Below are positions 1 to 8,162 of a stretch of DNA of 26,703 bases, in pieces; position 1 is the stretch's first letter; each line of letters starts with the position of its first letter. The notes beneath the pieces are model-generated. The model was given only the letters and a program-made list of their open reading frames with translations, did not search any database and was not told the origin of the DNA. Source of the DNA: Nonomuraea sp. (GTDB lineage: Bacteria; Actinomycetota; Actinomycetes; Streptosporangiales; Streptosporangiaceae); assembly GCA_013362835.1 (NCBI GenBank), contig JABFVJ010000236.1, forward strand, positions 1 to 26,703. The letters run 5' to 3'. The position numbers and the translations under genes were made by a program.

Positions 1-573
1 GAGGTCGCGGACCGCTGGCGCGCCTGGCCCGCCGGGCGCGTCTTTCCCGTCGGCCTGCCGTACGCGGCCGAGCAGGGCGGGCAGGAACGCGCCAAGAGGA
101 TCGGCATCTCGCCCGAGACCGGCTGCGGCGACGAGTCCGTCGACGCGAAGGCGGTCGGCGCGCTGCGCGCGGCCGGGTGCCTGGGCGTGCTGCGGGCGAC
201 CTACATCGACGCGCTGCGCGGCGTGCTCGTGACCATCGGCGTCGTGGCGCTGCCCGACGAACCGCGTGCCGCCCAGGCGAGGAGCGCCTTCGCCGACAAC
301 GGCAAACCCGTGCCGGGGGTCCGGCCGCTGGCCTTCCGCGGGACCGTGGCCGAGCGGTTCACGTCCGCGATGCGGCAGGCGGGGTCGGTGCGGCAGTCCG
401 GTCCGTACGTGGTGCTCACGACGGCGGGGCAGGTGGACGGCCGGCCGGCGAGCACGGCGGGCGAGCCGCGACCCTCGATCTTCGCCTTCGCCACCGAGCT
501 GTCCGAACGCGTGCTCGCGGACCTGAGCACCCCGAGGATGCCCGACTGCGCGGCCAAGGAGTGGCGGTGCTGA
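1..573 (+). CDS. Unknown membrane-associated protein, paralogue 1 (5' truncated by window)
   Basis: The reading frame is open from the first base of the window to a TGA at 571-573, so the start and N-terminus are missing. The visible 190 residues align by eye with the C-terminal two thirds of the protein at 1827-2729. Both share a tryptophan-rich start (WRAWPAG versus WQAWPAT), R-x-GI-x-PET, a pair of cysteines around an AGC or HGC segment, LRATY, a VAVL/VVAL-type strand, FxGTVxERF, GPYVV/GPYIV and a C-terminal Cys near the stop. The missing part probably holds a basic N-terminus and one transmembrane helix, as in the paralogue. The stop overlaps the GTG start of the downstream protease, so the two are translationally coupled. 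No family name is recognised. Pairing with a mycosin-like protease suggests an accessory, envelope-localised partner; that role is inference. Confidence 0.8.
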   Translation, partial: EVADRWRAWPAGRVFPVGLPYAAEQGGQERAKRIGISPETGCGDESVDAKAVGALRAAGCLGVLRATYIDALRGVLVTIGVVALPDEPRAAQARSAFADNGKPVPGVRPLAFRGTVAERFTSAMRQAGSVRQSGPYVVLTTAGQVDGRPASTAGEPRPSIFAFATELSERVLADLSTPRMPDCAAKEWRC

Positions 574-1772
574 GGCGCGGCGCGGCGCTGGTCGCGGCGG
601 CGCTCCTCACGGCCTCTCCCGTTCACGCCGACGACGACGTACGCGGCGGGCAGCAGCCGGTGATCAGGACGCTCGACCTGACCGGGGCGTGGCGCACCAG
701 CAAGGGGGCCGGGGTCACGGTGGCGGTGCTCGACTCCGGGGTCGATCCGGGCCACCGCGACCTGGCCGGATCGGTGACGGTCGGCAAGGACTTCACCGAG
801 GGCGCCAACCCGCCGGGGGTCGCGCCGCGGCGGCTGCACGGCACGTACATGGCCTCGCTGATCGCCGGGCACGGCCACGGGCCGGGGGGAGAACAGGGCA
901 TCATCGGCGTCGCGCCCGAAGCCGGCGTACTGTCGGTGCGGGTCATCCTGGAGGACGAGGAGCCGGGGTTCAGGGAGTTCAACTCGGCGCGGCGCTTCGA
1001 GGACGTGGTGGCCCGAGGCATTCGCTACGCGGTCGACAAGGGGGCGGACGTCATCAACATGTCGATCTCCAAGGAGCTCGCCACCAGGGAGGAACGGGCC
1101 GCCATCCGGTACGCGATCTCCAAGGGCGTCGTGCTCGTGGCCGCCGCGGGCAACGACGGCGACAGGAAGATCGACGGCGACTTCGCGCCCTACTCCTATC
1201 CGGCGGCCTTCCCCGGCGTGGTCTCGGTGGGGGCGACCGACCGGCGGCTGCGGCGGGCCGCGTTCTCGAACTGGAACTCCTCGGTGCTGGTGGCCGCGCC
1301 GGGCGTGGACATCATGGGCGCGGGGCCGGGCGACGCGTACTGGGTGGGCAGGGGCACCTCGCAGGCGACCGCGCTCGTCTCGGGAGTCGCCGCCCTCATC
1401 AAGGCCAAATTTCCGCAAATGTCGCCGCCGCTCGTCGTGCAGGCCCTCGCCGGCAGCGCCGACGACCGCCCGCCCGGCGGCTACGACACCGCCACCGGCT
1501 TCGGCGTCGTCAACGCGGCCAAGGCCCTCGCCGAGGCCGGCCGCCTCGCCGCCCACACCGAGACCGCCACCGGCCCCCAGGCCCAGGACCCGGCCAAGCC
1601 CCTCGCCGGCGGCCCGCCCGGCCCGGTCAAGGTCACCAGCAGGGACCACCGGCGCGTCACGGTCTACACGGCCGTCGCCGCGACGGCCGCCGCCGGAGCG
1701 CTCGCGTCGCTGGGAGTCATATTCTTCCTGGTCAGACGCGTACGCCGCGACCACAGCTCACAAGACGCATGA
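567..1772 (+). CDS. Mycosin-like S8 (subtilisin) serine protease, membrane-anchored, copy 1
   Basis: This is a secreted subtilase of 401 residues. The chosen start is GTG 567, because AAGGAG at 556-561 lies five bases upstream; GTG 561 is an alternative. It begins with a short signal peptide (RRGAALVAAALLTASPVHA). The catalytic triad is visible: Asp56 in VAVLDSG, His91 in RRLHGTYMA and Ser265 in GRGTSQATA, with the oxyanion Asn in AAGNDG. A Pro/Gly/Ala-rich linker leads to a C-terminal transmembrane helix near residues 370-395, followed by a basic tail (RRVRRD). This architecture matches mycosin (MycP) proteases of type VII secretion systems. No EccB, EccC, EccD or Esx genes are in the window, so assignment to an ESX system is inference. 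It overlaps the upstream gene by 7 bp (GTGCTGA), and the module repeats at 1827-3874. Confidence 0.9.
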   Translation: MLRRGAALVAAALLTASPVHADDDVRGGQQPVIRTLDLTGAWRTSKGAGVTVAVLDSGVDPGHRDLAGSVTVGKDFTEGANPPGVAPRRLHGTYMASLIAGHGHGPGGEQGIIGVAPEAGVLSVRVILEDEEPGFREFNSARRFEDVVARGIRYAVDKGADVINMSISKELATREERAAIRYAISKGVVLVAAAGNDGDRKIDGDFAPYSYPAAFPGVVSVGATDRRLRRAAFSNWNSSVLVAAPGVDIMGAGPGDAYWVGRGTSQATALVSGVAALIKAKFPQMSPPLVVQALAGSADDRPPGGYDTATGFGVVNAAKALAEAGRLAAHTETATGPQAQDPAKPLAGGPPGPVKVTSRDHRRVTVYTAVAATAAAGALASLGVIFFLVRRVRRDHSSQDA

Positions 1773-1826
1773 TCCGCCTCCTAACGGGGACGAAATAGAC
1801 ACTGACCGAACGCGGGAACGAGGCGG

Positions 1827-2729
1827 GTGGTGAAGGCACGTAGGTCGACCTCAGGGCTACCGCGCGCCGGGGAAGCCACACCGGGACGGAGCAACCCGCT
1901 CGGGGCGTCAACCGGCCGCAGGTCACGCGTGCGCGCCTGGCCGGGAGCGACCTCCCGCGCGCGCACCGCGGCCAAGGAACGCGCCGAGCTGGCCGCGCTC
2001 CAGCAGGGCATCCGCTTTCGCCGCATCTTCGTCGTGCTCGTCGGCGCCATCGTGGCCGTGTCGGCCGTCGTGGTGCTGCTCGGCACGGTCGGGCTGCTCA
2101 ACGAGACGCGCTCGCGCCCGCTGACCCCGGCCGAGCAGAACCAGTACAAGCAGGAGGAGATCGCCCGGCGCTGGCAGGCGTGGCCGGCCACGGGCGTCTT
2201 CCCCGAAGAGGTCAAGTACCTCGGCCTCGACCGCGCCCAGCAGTACGCCCGCCGGGTCGGCATCGCCCCCGAGACCGAGTGCGCCAAGGCCGTGGACGCC
2301 TCCGTGGCCGTCGTCCTGGACAGCCACGGGTGCGTGACGATGCTCCGGGCCACGTACGTGGACCAGACGTCGACCTTCGTGATCACGGTCGGCGTGGCCG
2401 TGCTCAAGGACGAGGAGTCCAGGGTGTCGGCGACCGAGCAGCTCGGCCAGGACGACCGGGTGGGCGTGCTGCCCGTGGCCTTCCCCGGCACCGTCACCGA
2501 ACGGTTCGGCACCGAGCAGCGCCAGCGCACCGGCTGGGTGGGCGCCGGGCCGTACATCGTCTTCTCCACCGCCGGGTACGCCGACGGCCGCACCAGGGCA
2601 GCCATCGCCCCGGAGGAGATCCTGCACAGCGAGCTCTGGCCGGCGGCCAAGTCCGTCGGCAACCAGATCGCCTACTTCCTCGCGGATCCCCCCAAGGTCC
2701 CGCCCTGCACGCAGGGGAACGTGTGCTGA
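1827..2729 (+). CDS. Unknown single-pass membrane protein, paralogue 2
   Basis: This 300-residue protein has a basic, Arg/Ser/Pro-rich N-terminus of about 65 residues, one transmembrane helix at about 68-95 (FVVLVGAIVAVSAVVVLLGT) and an extracytoplasmic domain of about 200 residues. That gives an N-in, C-out topology. The start is GTG 1827, with a second GTG directly after it at 1830; a later start near 1929 would still keep the helix. The outer domain carries cysteines flanking the ETECAK and SHGC segments and one close to the stop, which could form disulphides. It is a paralogue of the truncated protein at 1-573. Its TGA at 2727-2729 overlaps the start of the protease at 2723 by 7 bp. No family is recognised; coupling to a mycosin-like protease suggests a dedicated partner or regulator of that protease. 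Confidence 0.85.
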   Translation: MVKARRSTSGLPRAGEATPGRSNPLGASTGRRSRVRAWPGATSRARTAAKERAELAALQQGIRFRRIFVVLVGAIVAVSAVVVLLGTVGLLNETRSRPLTPAEQNQYKQEEIARRWQAWPATGVFPEEVKYLGLDRAQQYARRVGIAPETECAKAVDASVAVVLDSHGCVTMLRATYVDQTSTFVITVGVAVLKDEESRVSATEQLGQDDRVGVLPVAFPGTVTERFGTEQRQRTGWVGAGPYIVFSTAGYADGRTRAAIAPEEILHSELWPAAKSVGNQIAYFLADPPKVPPCTQGNVC

Positions 2730-3874
2730 CCGCCGTCCGAGCGCTCACGGCCGCGCTGCTCGTCCTCCTCGGGCCCGCCGCCTCCCCGGTCAGGGACCAG
2801 CAACAATGGGTGCTGGACGCGCTCAACGTCGAGCAGGCGTGGACCGTCACCAAGGGCGAGGGCGTCACCGTCGCGGTCGTGGACAGCGCCGTGGACACGG
2901 GCATCAAGGAGCTGAAGGACCGGGTGACGTCCGGCCCCGACATGAGCTCGGGCACGGTCGCCCGCGAGGTGCGCCCGGGCCGCCACGGCACCGCCATGGC
3001 GGCGCTGATCGCCGGGTCCGGCGCCGGCGACGGGCTGATCGGCGTCGCGCCCGAGTCGCGCATCCTGTCGCTGCCCCTGGTCACCGACGACGAGCCCGAC
3101 TTCGACCTGCTGCCGCCCCCCGACGCCCAGTCGTCCGAGAGCTCGCTCGCCCGCGCCCTGCGGTACGCGGCCAACCACGGCGCCAAGGTCGTCAGCATGT
3201 CGATCGGCTCCTACGGCCCGGTCAGGTCCGAGCGCGAGGCGGTGTCGTACGCGCTGAGCAAGGGCGTTGTGCTGGTGGCGGCCGTGGGCAACGACGGCCA
3301 GACCGTCTACGCCAAGGACAAGGGCACCTCGTACTGGAGTTTCCCGGCCGGGTACTCGGGGGTCATCGGCGTGGCGGCGACCGACAAACAGGGCAGGAAG
3401 GCCACCTTCAGCAGCGACAACCTGTCGGTCCTCGTCGCCGCTCCCGGCGTCGAGGTGCCCGTGGTCAAGCGCCCCAGCGGCTACGAGCTCTCCGAGGGCA
3501 CCAGCTCGGCCGCCGCGCTCGTCGCGGGCGTGGCCGCGCTGATCAAGTCGCGCTATCCCGACCTGCCGCCCGAGCAGGTCGCCCAGGCGCTGGCGGCGAG
3601 CTCGCGCGGCCGTCCGGCCGCCGGCTACGACGACAACACCGGGTTCGGCGTGGTCGACGCGGCGGCCGCGCTCAACGCCGCCGACCGCCTGACCGGCCAG
3701 CAGCGCGACGTCGCCACGTCCGCCAAGGACCACTTCGGCCAGGGCGAGGACTCCCCGGTGCCCTCCCGCCCGGGGGCCGATCCGTGGCGTCTTTGGCTGT
3801 ACGGAGGCGGCGTGCTGGTCGCGCTGGTGATGTTCTGCGGGGCGATCATCGTGCTCAATCAGCGCAAAGAGTAG
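2723..3874 (+). CDS. Mycosin-like S8 (subtilisin) serine protease, membrane-anchored, copy 2
   Basis: This is a second secreted subtilase, of 383 residues. The start is GTG 2723, four bases after AGGGGA at 2713-2718 and overlapping the upstream stop within GTGCTGA. A hydrophobic signal segment (LTAALLVLLGPAASP) is followed by the S8 domain. Catalytic residues are Asp54 (VAVVDSA), His88 (GRHGTAMAAL) and Ser261 (SEGTSSAAA), with Asn in AVGNDG as the oxyanion residue. Residues DSA replace the more usual DSG after the Asp. A linker leads to a C-terminal helix (LWLYGGGVLVALVMFCGAII) and a short basic tail (NQRKE). Domain order and length match copy 1, so the pair probably arose by tandem duplication. 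The substrate is unknown. Mycosins are known to act with ESX machinery, but no such genes are visible here. Confidence 0.9.
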   Translation: MLTAVRALTAALLVLLGPAASPVRDQQQWVLDALNVEQAWTVTKGEGVTVAVVDSAVDTGIKELKDRVTSGPDMSSGTVAREVRPGRHGTAMAALIAGSGAGDGLIGVAPESRILSLPLVTDDEPDFDLLPPPDAQSSESSLARALRYAANHGAKVVSMSIGSYGPVRSEREAVSYALSKGVVLVAAVGNDGQTVYAKDKGTSYWSFPAGYSGVIGVAATDKQGRKATFSSDNLSVLVAAPGVEVPVVKRPSGYELSEGTSSAAALVAGVAALIKSRYPDLPPEQVAQALAASSRGRPAAGYDDNTGFGVVDAAAALNAADRLTGQQRDVATSAKDHFGQGEDSPVPSRPGADPWRLWLYGGGVLVALVMFCGAIIVLNQRKE

Positions 3875-3916
3875 GGAACCGTACGGACTTGGGCCGCGTG
3901 AGGGGTGAAGATCCGC

Positions 3917-3922
3917 TATGGT
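3917..3922 (+). promoter_or_regulatory. Candidate -10 element (TATGGT) for a leaderless transcript
   Basis: TATGGT lies eight bases before the ATG at 3931, which would put the transcription start at or next to the start codon. There is no Shine-Dalgarno sequence before that ATG, which fits leaderless translation, common in actinomycetes. No convincing -35 hexamer sits at 17-18 bases; TTGGGC at 3889-3894 is 22 bases away. This is a weak, motif-only call. Confidence 0.35.
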
Positions 3923-3930
3923 CGCGCGTC

Positions 3931-4302
3931 ATGGGATACGAGCTGCGGGTGGTGCGCGAGTCGCCACTCGCCTTCGCGGAGCTCGCGAAGGCCATCGCGC
4001 CGGCAGGTTTCGAGCTGCGCGGCTCCGCGGGCGAGGCTGAGGAGATCGTGGCCGGCCACGACGGCGGCAAGCACGCGGTGGCGCACTGGCGGGGCCAGAT
4101 CGTCGGCGAGCCGGGCTCCGACTGGCAGGTGGCCCAGCTCCTGCGGCTGTCCGCCGCGCTGGGCGGCCGCCTGGTGGGGGAGGACGGCGAGGTGTACACG
4201 CTGCGCGACGGCGTCATGGAGGTGCTGTCCGGCGGCACGGCCATGGAGATCGGCAAGTTCGACGAGATCATCGACGCCGGTCCCGCGGCATGGACCCCCT
4301 GA
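3931..4302 (+). CDS. Small cytosolic protein of unknown function
   Basis: This 123-residue protein starts at ATG 3931 (MGYELRVVRESPLAF). It has no signal peptide or membrane helix. Hydrophobic and charged residues alternate in a way that suggests a compact alpha/beta fold: an N-terminal strand, a helix (AFAELAKAIAP), central strands around HAVAHWRGQIVGEP, a helix (QVAQLLRLSAALGG), then a strand pair (RLVGEDGEVYTLRDG). No catalytic motif or known domain is recognised. Its last codons overlap the ATG of the ATL gene at 4290 by 13 bp, so the two proteins are made from one coupled message. A role next to alkylated-DNA recognition is possible but unsupported. It appears to begin the transcript behind the -10 element at 3917. 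Confidence 0.8.
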   Translation: MGYELRVVRESPLAFAELAKAIAPAGFELRGSAGEAEEIVAGHDGGKHAVAHWRGQIVGEPGSDWQVAQLLRLSAALGGRLVGEDGEVYTLRDGVMEVLSGGTAMEIGKFDEIIDAGPAAWTP

Positions 4303-4604
4303 GCCCCTTCGCCGAGCGGGTGCTCGAACTGGTCGAGCGCATCCCGCCAGGCAAGGTCATGGCCTACGGCGACATCGCCGAATACCTGGGCGAGGGCGGC
4401 CCGCGCCAGGTGGGCAAGGTGATGTCCACGTGGGGCGGCGGCGTCCCGTGGTGGCGCGTGGTGCACGCCGACGGCAGCGGCGCCGCCCCCGACCACCTGC
4501 GACGATGCCTCGCCCACTGGCGCGAGGAAGGCACCCCGCTGCGAGGCGAACGCGTCGACATGCGCCTGGCGCGCTGGGACGGGCGTTCAGCCGATTTTCA
4601 GTAA
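4290..4604 (+). CDS. Alkyltransferase-like (ATL) DNA-binding protein, MGMT family
   Basis: This 104-residue protein has the DNA-binding domain of O6-alkylguanine-DNA alkyltransferase. Visible are IPPGKVMAYGDIAEYLG (helix-turn-helix entry), an Arg at residue 39 before QVGKVM (recognition helix and arginine-finger region), and PWWRVVHADG where true methyltransferases have PCHRV. The acceptor Cys is thus replaced by Trp54. This is the hallmark of ATL proteins, which bind O6-alkylguanine, flip it out and hand the lesion to nucleotide excision repair without repairing it themselves. It is coupled by overlap to the upstream unknown gene. A homologue (Rv3204) lies near adnA/adnB in M. tuberculosis, so its position here fits a conserved repair neighbourhood. 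Confidence 0.9.
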   Translation: MDPLSPFAERVLELVERIPPGKVMAYGDIAEYLGEGGPRQVGKVMSTWGGGVPWWRVVHADGSGAAPDHLRRCLAHWREEGTPLRGERVDMRLARWDGRSADFQ

Positions 4605-4648
4605 CGGTCCTGACCTGCGGTTTCATCGTTGGGGCGATTCTGTGACAT

Positions 4649-7561
4649 GTGACTCGCATTACCATGGGCAGAACACTGACAGGCGGCCCGAAAGGCGGTG
4701 CCTCCCCGATGGCCACCGGCGTCACAGCCCGAAGCCAGGGCGGCGACACGCTCGCCGACCGCCTCAAGGCTGTCCAGGATCTCTGCGATCGTGGCGAGCC
4801 CCTTGAGGCAGTCATGCGTGCCGTCGGGCCCGGCGGCCGCGACGCGGCGTTCGACACCGAGGTGCTCAGCGGCCCTCTGGGGTCGCGGATCGACCTCGCG
4901 GTCAAGCGCGGCCCGGCGCGGCGGCGCGAGCTGCTCACCTTGGTCCGCCCCTATCTGACCGGCGTGGCCCCGGGGGTCAAGCACGACCTGCCCGTCGCCC
5001 GCCGCGTCATCTGCCACCTGATCGAACACCGCCCCGACGACGAGCTCGTCGACGGCGAGACGCTCGTCAAGGTCGTCACGGCGGCCGCCGAGCCGTCCAA
5101 GCGCATCCGCAAGGGCCTGAGCTGGTACGCCGACCTGCCCTTCCGCGACGAGCTGCCCCCCGACCTCTACCGGCTGCGCCGCGCCGACCTGGTGCCGGTG
5201 ACCCACATCGACGACATCGTCTGGGCCGACGGCAGGCTGCGCGTCACCGGCTTCGCCTATCTCGCCGGGCTGTCGGTGCGCAGCCGCAGGTTCAACCGGG
5301 CGTCCGTGGTGCTGCGCGGGCCGCGCTGGCTGCCGCCGATCCGCATGCGCACCAAGCGGGTGCTCGCCCCCGAGGCCACCCACGGCGCCCGCGAGCCCGG
5401 CTGCAACTACGACTGGTCCGGCTTCAGCGCCGAGCTGAGCCCGTGGCCGCTGCGCTGGCGCGGGGCCGTACGCGGCATCGTCCACGCCGTACGCAGGCGG
5501 CTGCGGCATCGTCCCGGCGTGCCCGACGCGACGACGTGGCGGGCCGAGATCGTCTTCTGGAGTCGTGGCGCGCGGGCGACCGGCCTGCTGCGCGGCTCCT
5601 CGATCGGCAGGCCGGAGCGTCCCGCCGGGCTCAAGCTCAGGCCCGGCTGGTGGGTCAGGCCGGTCTGGACGTCCGACCGCGCCCTGCAGATCGTGCTCCA
5701 GCCCAACAGGGCCGAGCTCACCGGCGTGTCCGTCCAGGACGAACGCCTCGAACTCAAGATCTTCCTGCCCGGCCGCTCGGTCACCAAGGGCCACGCCAGG
5801 CTGGGCGGCCACCGCATCGCCGCCGACTTCACCCCGTCGGGCGGCGGCACGGAGGTGCTGATCGGGCTGGCCGTGCCCGCCCTGCTCCAGGAGAAGGACG
5901 GGCGCCGGCTCTGGGTCGAGCCCAAGGGCGACCCGGCGGCCTCCGTCATGCTCGCCGACCTGGTCGAGACCCGCACGCCCGTGGGCGACCGCGAGATCAC
6001 CGTGCTCGGCGACCGGCGCGACCGCGTGGTCGTCTCCGCCCACCGCATCCGCCCGGTGCTCACCTCGGCGGTCTGGGAGGGCTCCACGCTGGTCCTGCGC
6101 GGCCACTACCCCGACGCGCCCGGCCCGCGCGTGCTGACGCTGCGCCACCGGTCGGGGCTGTCCTACTCGCTGCCCATGGAGCGTACGGGCGACGACTTCG
6201 CCGTACGCGTGACGCCCGCGTCCATGGACCGGTTCGGCGAGTCGGTGCCGCTGGCCTCGGGCACCTGGAACATGTCCTTCCGTCACCCGTCGGGGGAGAT
6301 CGTCCCGTTCCGCATGGACCACGCCGCCCTGCCGGGGCTGGACGAGGACCCGCGTACGGTCGAGAGCCGGACGTACCGGATGATCTCCACCCGGTTCGAC
6401 GTGCCGGTGATCGTGGTCGAGGAGGAGCGCCCGGCCGACGAGCGCGGCGTGGCGGGCACCCACGTGCTGCGCCGCGTCTTCTACCCGGCCCAGCGCACCG
6501 AGCCGCTCAATGACGCGACCGTCTACGTCGTCAACGACGGCAGGCTCTACGCCGACAGCGTGCGCGCCGTCTACGAGGAGCGGCTGCGCAGGGGCGACGA
6601 CCGCGAGCACATCTGGATCGTCAAGGACGCCGCGTTCGTGCCGCCGGGCGGCGCCAAGGTGGTGCGGGCGGGCAGCCGCGAGCACCACGCCGCGCTGGCC
6701 AGGTCGCGCCACATCGTGACGAACTCGTTCCTGCCCGCCTGGTTCCGCGCCCGCGAGGACCAGGTCGTGCTGCAGACCTGGCACGGCACCCCGGCCAAGC
6801 GCATCGGCAACGACCAGCCGCACATGGCCCGCGACCCGCGCCCGCCGATCTGGCACCGGCAGGCGGCCGAGGTTCGCGGCTGGGACGTGCTGCTGTCGCA
6901 GTCGCCGTGGGCGACGACCGTGCTGCGCAGGGCGTTCGGCTACAAGGGCGAGATCCTGGAGAGCGGCCTGCCGCGCAACGACGTGCTCAACTCGCCCGAG
7001 CGCGAGACCCTGGCGGCCGCCGTGCGCGAGCGCCTCGGGCTGGTCGAGGGCAAGCGGGTGGTGCTGTACGCGCCGACGTGGCGCGACTACGACCGCAAGA
7101 ACGCCATGGTCAAGCTCGACCTGGCCAAGGCCCGCGAGGCCCTGGGCGCCGACCACGAGATCCTGGTACGCGCCCACCCGATGCAGGCCATGCCCGCCGT
7201 CCCCGACATCGCCCACGACGTCACGACTTATCCGGACATCGCCGATCTGCTGCTCGTCACCGACGTCCTCGTGACCGACTACTCATCGGTCATGTTCGAC
7301 TTCGCCGCGACCGGCCGCCCGATCGTCTTCTACGGCTACGACCTGGCGAAGTATTCCACCAAGCGTGGGCTCTACCTCGACCTGCCCGAGCAGGCGCCCG
7401 GTCCGGTGCTGTCGACGTCGTCGGAGGTCGTCGACGCGCTGCGCTCGATCGACGACGTGGCCGCCGCGCACGCCGACCGCTACGAGGCCTTCCGGGCCGC
7501 GTACGCGCCGAAGGACGACGGCAAGGCGACCGCCCGCGTGGTCGACCACCTGTTCTCCTGA
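4649..7561 (+). CDS. CDP-glycerol:poly(glycerophosphate) glycerophosphotransferase-like protein (TagF/TagB family)
   Basis: This large protein (970 residues from GTG 4649; ATG 4664 and ATG 4709 are alternatives without clear ribosome sites) carries a C-terminal glycerophosphotransferase domain from about residue 620. Family motifs are QTWHGTPAKRIG (His712), VVLYAPTWRDY, LVRAHPM (His843) and the nucleotide-binding VLVTDYSSVMFDFA (Asp877), followed by GRPIVFYGYDL. The family transfers glycerol-phosphate or ribitol-phosphate from CDP-activated donors to teichoic-acid chains at the inner membrane face. The first 600 residues hold a helical segment, then beta-rich stretches with no named domain. 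Unlike many actinobacterial relatives, there is no N-terminal GT2 glycosyltransferase (no DxD with its surroundings). No tag/tar neighbours are present, so the acceptor polymer is unknown. It stands alone, ending four bases before the convergent Nudix gene. Confidence 0.85.
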   Translation: MTRITMGRTLTGGPKGGASPMATGVTARSQGGDTLADRLKAVQDLCDRGEPLEAVMRAVGPGGRDAAFDTEVLSGPLGSRIDLAVKRGPARRRELLTLVRPYLTGVAPGVKHDLPVARRVICHLIEHRPDDELVDGETLVKVVTAAAEPSKRIRKGLSWYADLPFRDELPPDLYRLRRADLVPVTHIDDIVWADGRLRVTGFAYLAGLSVRSRRFNRASVVLRGPRWLPPIRMRTKRVLAPEATHGAREPGCNYDWSGFSAELSPWPLRWRGAVRGIVHAVRRRLRHRPGVPDATTWRAEIVFWSRGARATGLLRGSSIGRPERPAGLKLRPGWWVRPVWTSDRALQIVLQPNRAELTGVSVQDERLELKIFLPGRSVTKGHARLGGHRIAADFTPSGGGTEVLIGLAVPALLQEKDGRRLWVEPKGDPAASVMLADLVETRTPVGDREITVLGDRRDRVVVSAHRIRPVLTSAVWEGSTLVLRGHYPDAPGPRVLTLRHRSGLSYSLPMERTGDDFAVRVTPASMDRFGESVPLASGTWNMSFRHPSGEIVPFRMDHAALPGLDEDPRTVESRTYRMISTRFDVPVIVVEEERPADERGVAGTHVLRRVFYPAQRTEPLNDATVYVVNDGRLYADSVRAVYEERLRRGDDREHIWIVKDAAFVPPGGAKVVRAGSREHHAALARSRHIVTNSFLPAWFRAREDQVVLQTWHGTPAKRIGNDQPHMARDPRPPIWHRQAAEVRGWDVLLSQSPWATTVLRRAFGYKGEILESGLPRNDVLNSPERETLAAAVRERLGLVEGKRVVLYAPTWRDYDRKNAMVKLDLAKAREALGADHEILVRAHPMQAMPAVPDIAHDVTTYPDIADLLLVTDVLVTDYSSVMFDFAATGRPIVFYGYDLAKYSTKRGLYLDLPEQAPGPVLSTSSEVVDALRSIDDVAAAHADRYEAFRAAYAPKDDGKATARVVDHLFS

Positions 7562-7565
7562 GCGG

Positions 7566-8162
7566 TCACAGGTCGATCGGGAGGTCGGACAGCAGGAAGG
7601 GCCTGGCCGCGTCATGGCCGGGGTCCTGCGGGGCGGGGAGGTGCTCGACCAGCAGGTAGAGCAGCGCCGACAGGCTCGTGCCGCAGACGATCTCGCCGCT
7701 CTCGGCGAGCCTGCGGATGGCCGGCAGGGGCACCCACTCGACCCGCTCGGCCTCCCACGGGTCGCTCGGCGGGCCGATGTGGGTGGCCGAGTCGGCCCGG
7801 TAGACGTGGTTGAGGCTGTCGGTGAAGCCGTTGGTCGGCTGGATGGACAGCAGCGGGCGCAGCGGCCCCGGACGCCAGCCGGTCTCCTCCTCGACCTCGC
7901 GCGCGGCGGCCGCCATGGGCATCTCGCCCTCGTCGATCTGCCCGAGCGGGATCTCCCAGCCCCAGCTGTCGGTGATGAAACGATGGCGCCAGATCAGCAA
8001 CACGCGGCTCTGCTCGTCGGTGACGACCGCGCCCGCCCCCGGCGCCGTGCGGACGAGCCGGTGGTCGAGATGGCGCCCGTCGGGCAGCTCCACGTCGGCG
8101 ATCCGGATGTCCAGCCACTGGTCGGCGTAGAGCGACGTTTCGGAGTGGACCTGCCAGCGCAT
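7566..8162 (-). CDS. Nudix hydrolase (ADP-ribose pyrophosphatase-like)
   Basis: This 198-residue protein starts at ATG 8162 (MRWQVHSETSLYADQWLDI); an in-frame GTG at 8186 would add eight residues but has a poorer context. A complete Nudix box is present: G-x5-E-x7-REVEEETGW, beginning GQIDEGE. This motif coordinates Mg2+ and cleaves nucleoside diphosphates linked to another moiety. An N-terminal beta subdomain (DVELPDG...HRLVR) and the downstream LSIQPTNGF segment are typical of ADP-ribose or sugar-nucleotide pyrophosphatases, but the substrate cannot be read from sequence. The gene is convergent with the glycerophosphotransferase and divergent from adnA, separated from the latter by about 250 bp. 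Confidence 0.88.
   Translation of the reverse strand: MRWQVHSETSLYADQWLDIRIADVELPDGRHLDHRLVRTAPGAGAVVTDEQSRVLLIWRHRFITDSWGWEIPLGQIDEGEMPMAAAAREVEEETGWRPGPLRPLLSIQPTNGFTDSLNHVYRADSATHIGPPSDPWEAERVEWVPLPAIRRLAESGEIVCGTSLSALLYLLVEHLPAPQDPGHDAARPFLLSDLPIDL

Noticed and set aside
567..3874. A complete type VII (ESX) secretion locus
   Set aside because: Only protease-like members are seen; no EccB, EccC, EccD, EsxA/B, PE or PPE-like genes occur in the window.
4598..7216. 872-codon open frame on the minus strand opposite the glycerophosphotransferase
   Set aside because: Shadow of a GC-rich gene: composition is Arg/Gly/Ala/His-rich with no motifs, while the plus strand carries clear HGTP and DYSS motifs.
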